Below, in pieces: positions 12,651 through 13,109 of a stretch of 13,109 nt of DNA (position 1 is its first letter; the number at the start of each line of letters is the position of its first letter). This DNA is from Candidatus Omnitrophota bacterium (GTDB taxonomy: Bacteria > Omnitrophota > Gorgyraeia > 2-01-FULL-45-10). The notes under the pieces were generated by a model. It did not search any database. It was not told where the DNA came from and saw nothing but the letters and a program-made list of their open reading frames with translations. The stretch is taken from assembly GCA_030691985.1 (NCBI GenBank), contig JAUYDB010000049.1:1-13109 (forward strand). The letters are read 5' to 3'. Both the position numbers and the translations under genes were made by a program.

Positions 12651-13022
12651 ATGTTACGGATTATGTGCAAATCTAAAATACACAGGGCCAAAATAACAAA
12701 GGCGGACCTGCATTACGAGGGCAGCATCGGTATCGACAGGCTTCTCATGGCTAAGGCGGATATTTATTCCGGAGAGATGGTCCATGTGGTGAATATCAAT
12801 AACGGCTCCCGTTTCGAAACGTATGCGATAGAGGAAAAGGGCGGATCGGGCGCAATAGGGCTTTACGGAGCCGCGGCACACATGGGCAAGGTCGGCGATC
12901 TCATAATTATTTTGTCATACGGATTATTCGAAGATGCCGGGGCCAAGAAGGTAAAACTGGTCGCGATAAAAGTGGATTCGAACAACAGGTTATTGAGCCG
13001 ACCGCAGAATTTAATGAAGTAA
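12651..13022 (+). CDS. panD: Aspartate 1-decarboxylase
   Basis: PanD makes beta-alanine from L-aspartate for pantothenate and coenzyme A synthesis. It is a cytosolic enzyme that cuts itself between Gly24 and Ser25 to form a pyruvoyl group. Both residues are present in LHYEGSIGID, along with Lys9, His11, Arg54, Thr57 and Tyr58 (positions that match Escherichia coli PanD as I recall it) and the conserved GAAAHMGKVGDLIIILSYG. At 123 residues it is of normal length and looks fully functional. The start is supported by CGGGG at 12641-12645. It lies 81 bp after the lipoprotein gene with no clear promoter between, so it may be read from upstream. No panB or panC is present in the window. Confidence 0.96.
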   Translation: MLRIMCKSKIHRAKITKADLHYEGSIGIDRLLMAKADIYSGEMVHVVNINNGSRFETYAIEEKGGSGAIGLYGAAAHMGKVGDLIIILSYGLFEDAGAKKVKLVAIKVDSNNRLLSRPQNLMK

Positions 13023-13025
13023 TTC

Positions 13026-13087
13026 TGAAATTTCCTTTGTGAAATTTCAAAATAGCAATTCAGGAATTTTTAGCATACAAAAATTCC
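13026..13087. repeat. Two AT-rich hairpins downstream of panD
   Basis: TGAAATTTC (13026-13034) pairs with GAAATTTCA (13041-13049), a 9-bp stem with a 6-nt loop, starting 3 bp after the panD stop codon. A second 9-bp stem pairs GGAATTTTT (13063-13071) with AAAAATTCC (13079-13087) around 7 nt. Neither has a GC-rich core, so they are poor intrinsic terminators. They may be mRNA 3'-end structures or the start of an AT-rich repeat array that continues beyond the window. Confidence 0.55.
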
Positions 13088-13109
13088 GAATAATCGAAAT
13101 GGACGATCT

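Overview
The window reads as a chromosome fragment from an uncultivated Gram-negative bacterium, most likely of the PVC/Omnitrophota (former candidate phylum OP3) type. The pointers are a small basic protein of the kind known from PVC-related phyla, a TIGR04073-type exported protein, a DUF4416 protein, a GspA/GspB-like pair, a lipoprotein with a SmpA/OmlA-like segment, many stand-alone PilZ proteins and small palindromic repeats. This assignment is inference from gene content; there is no rRNA or other decisive marker. No tRNA, CRISPR array, phage or transposase gene was seen, and every gap between genes is shorter than 150 bp.

Layout. 1-2422 (+): small basic protein, aroB (3-dehydroquinate synthase), a GNAT acetyltransferase and a hotdog-fold acyl-CoA thioesterase, tightly packed and partly overlapping, probably one operon. 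2438-3801 (-): a GspA/ExeA-like AAA ATPase and a GspB-like membrane protein, overlapping by ATGA. 3802-3940: a divergent control region with a promoter on each strand, a 12-bp direct repeat and a small palindrome. 3941-5644 (+): a PilZ protein, a secreted TIGR04073-like protein with a near-consensus promoter and a strong intrinsic terminator, a second PilZ protein with its own promoter, and a small zinc-finger-like protein. 5735-7763 (+): flavin reductase-like protein, DUF362 protein with two 4Fe-4S motifs, and a HIT-family protein. 7808-9791 (+): two more PilZ proteins (one membrane-anchored), DUF4416, and a membrane-anchored beta-sandwich-like protein. 9847-11763 (+): a large membrane-anchored alpha/beta hydrolase carrying an in-frame repeat insertion. 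11843-13022 (+): a fifth PilZ protein with its own promoter, a small lipoprotein, and panD (aspartate 1-decarboxylase).

How it fits together. The housekeeping genes (aroB, panD, thioesterase, HIT protein) are ordinary. The distinctive theme is five small PilZ proteins within about 8.3 kb, four with both c-di-GMP-binding motifs intact, interleaved with envelope or export genes (GspA/GspB-like, TIGR04073-like, lipoprotein, membrane-anchored proteins). No GGDEF, EAL or HD-GYP gene is present, so the window would hold receivers and not makers of the signal.

The clearest structural novelty is a 198-bp (66-codon) block of small palindromes inside the hydrolase gene. It is bounded by a TTGAT direct repeat, and removing it restores a continuous family-like sequence. 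A one-mismatch copy of one of its units lies between genes at 5668-5690.
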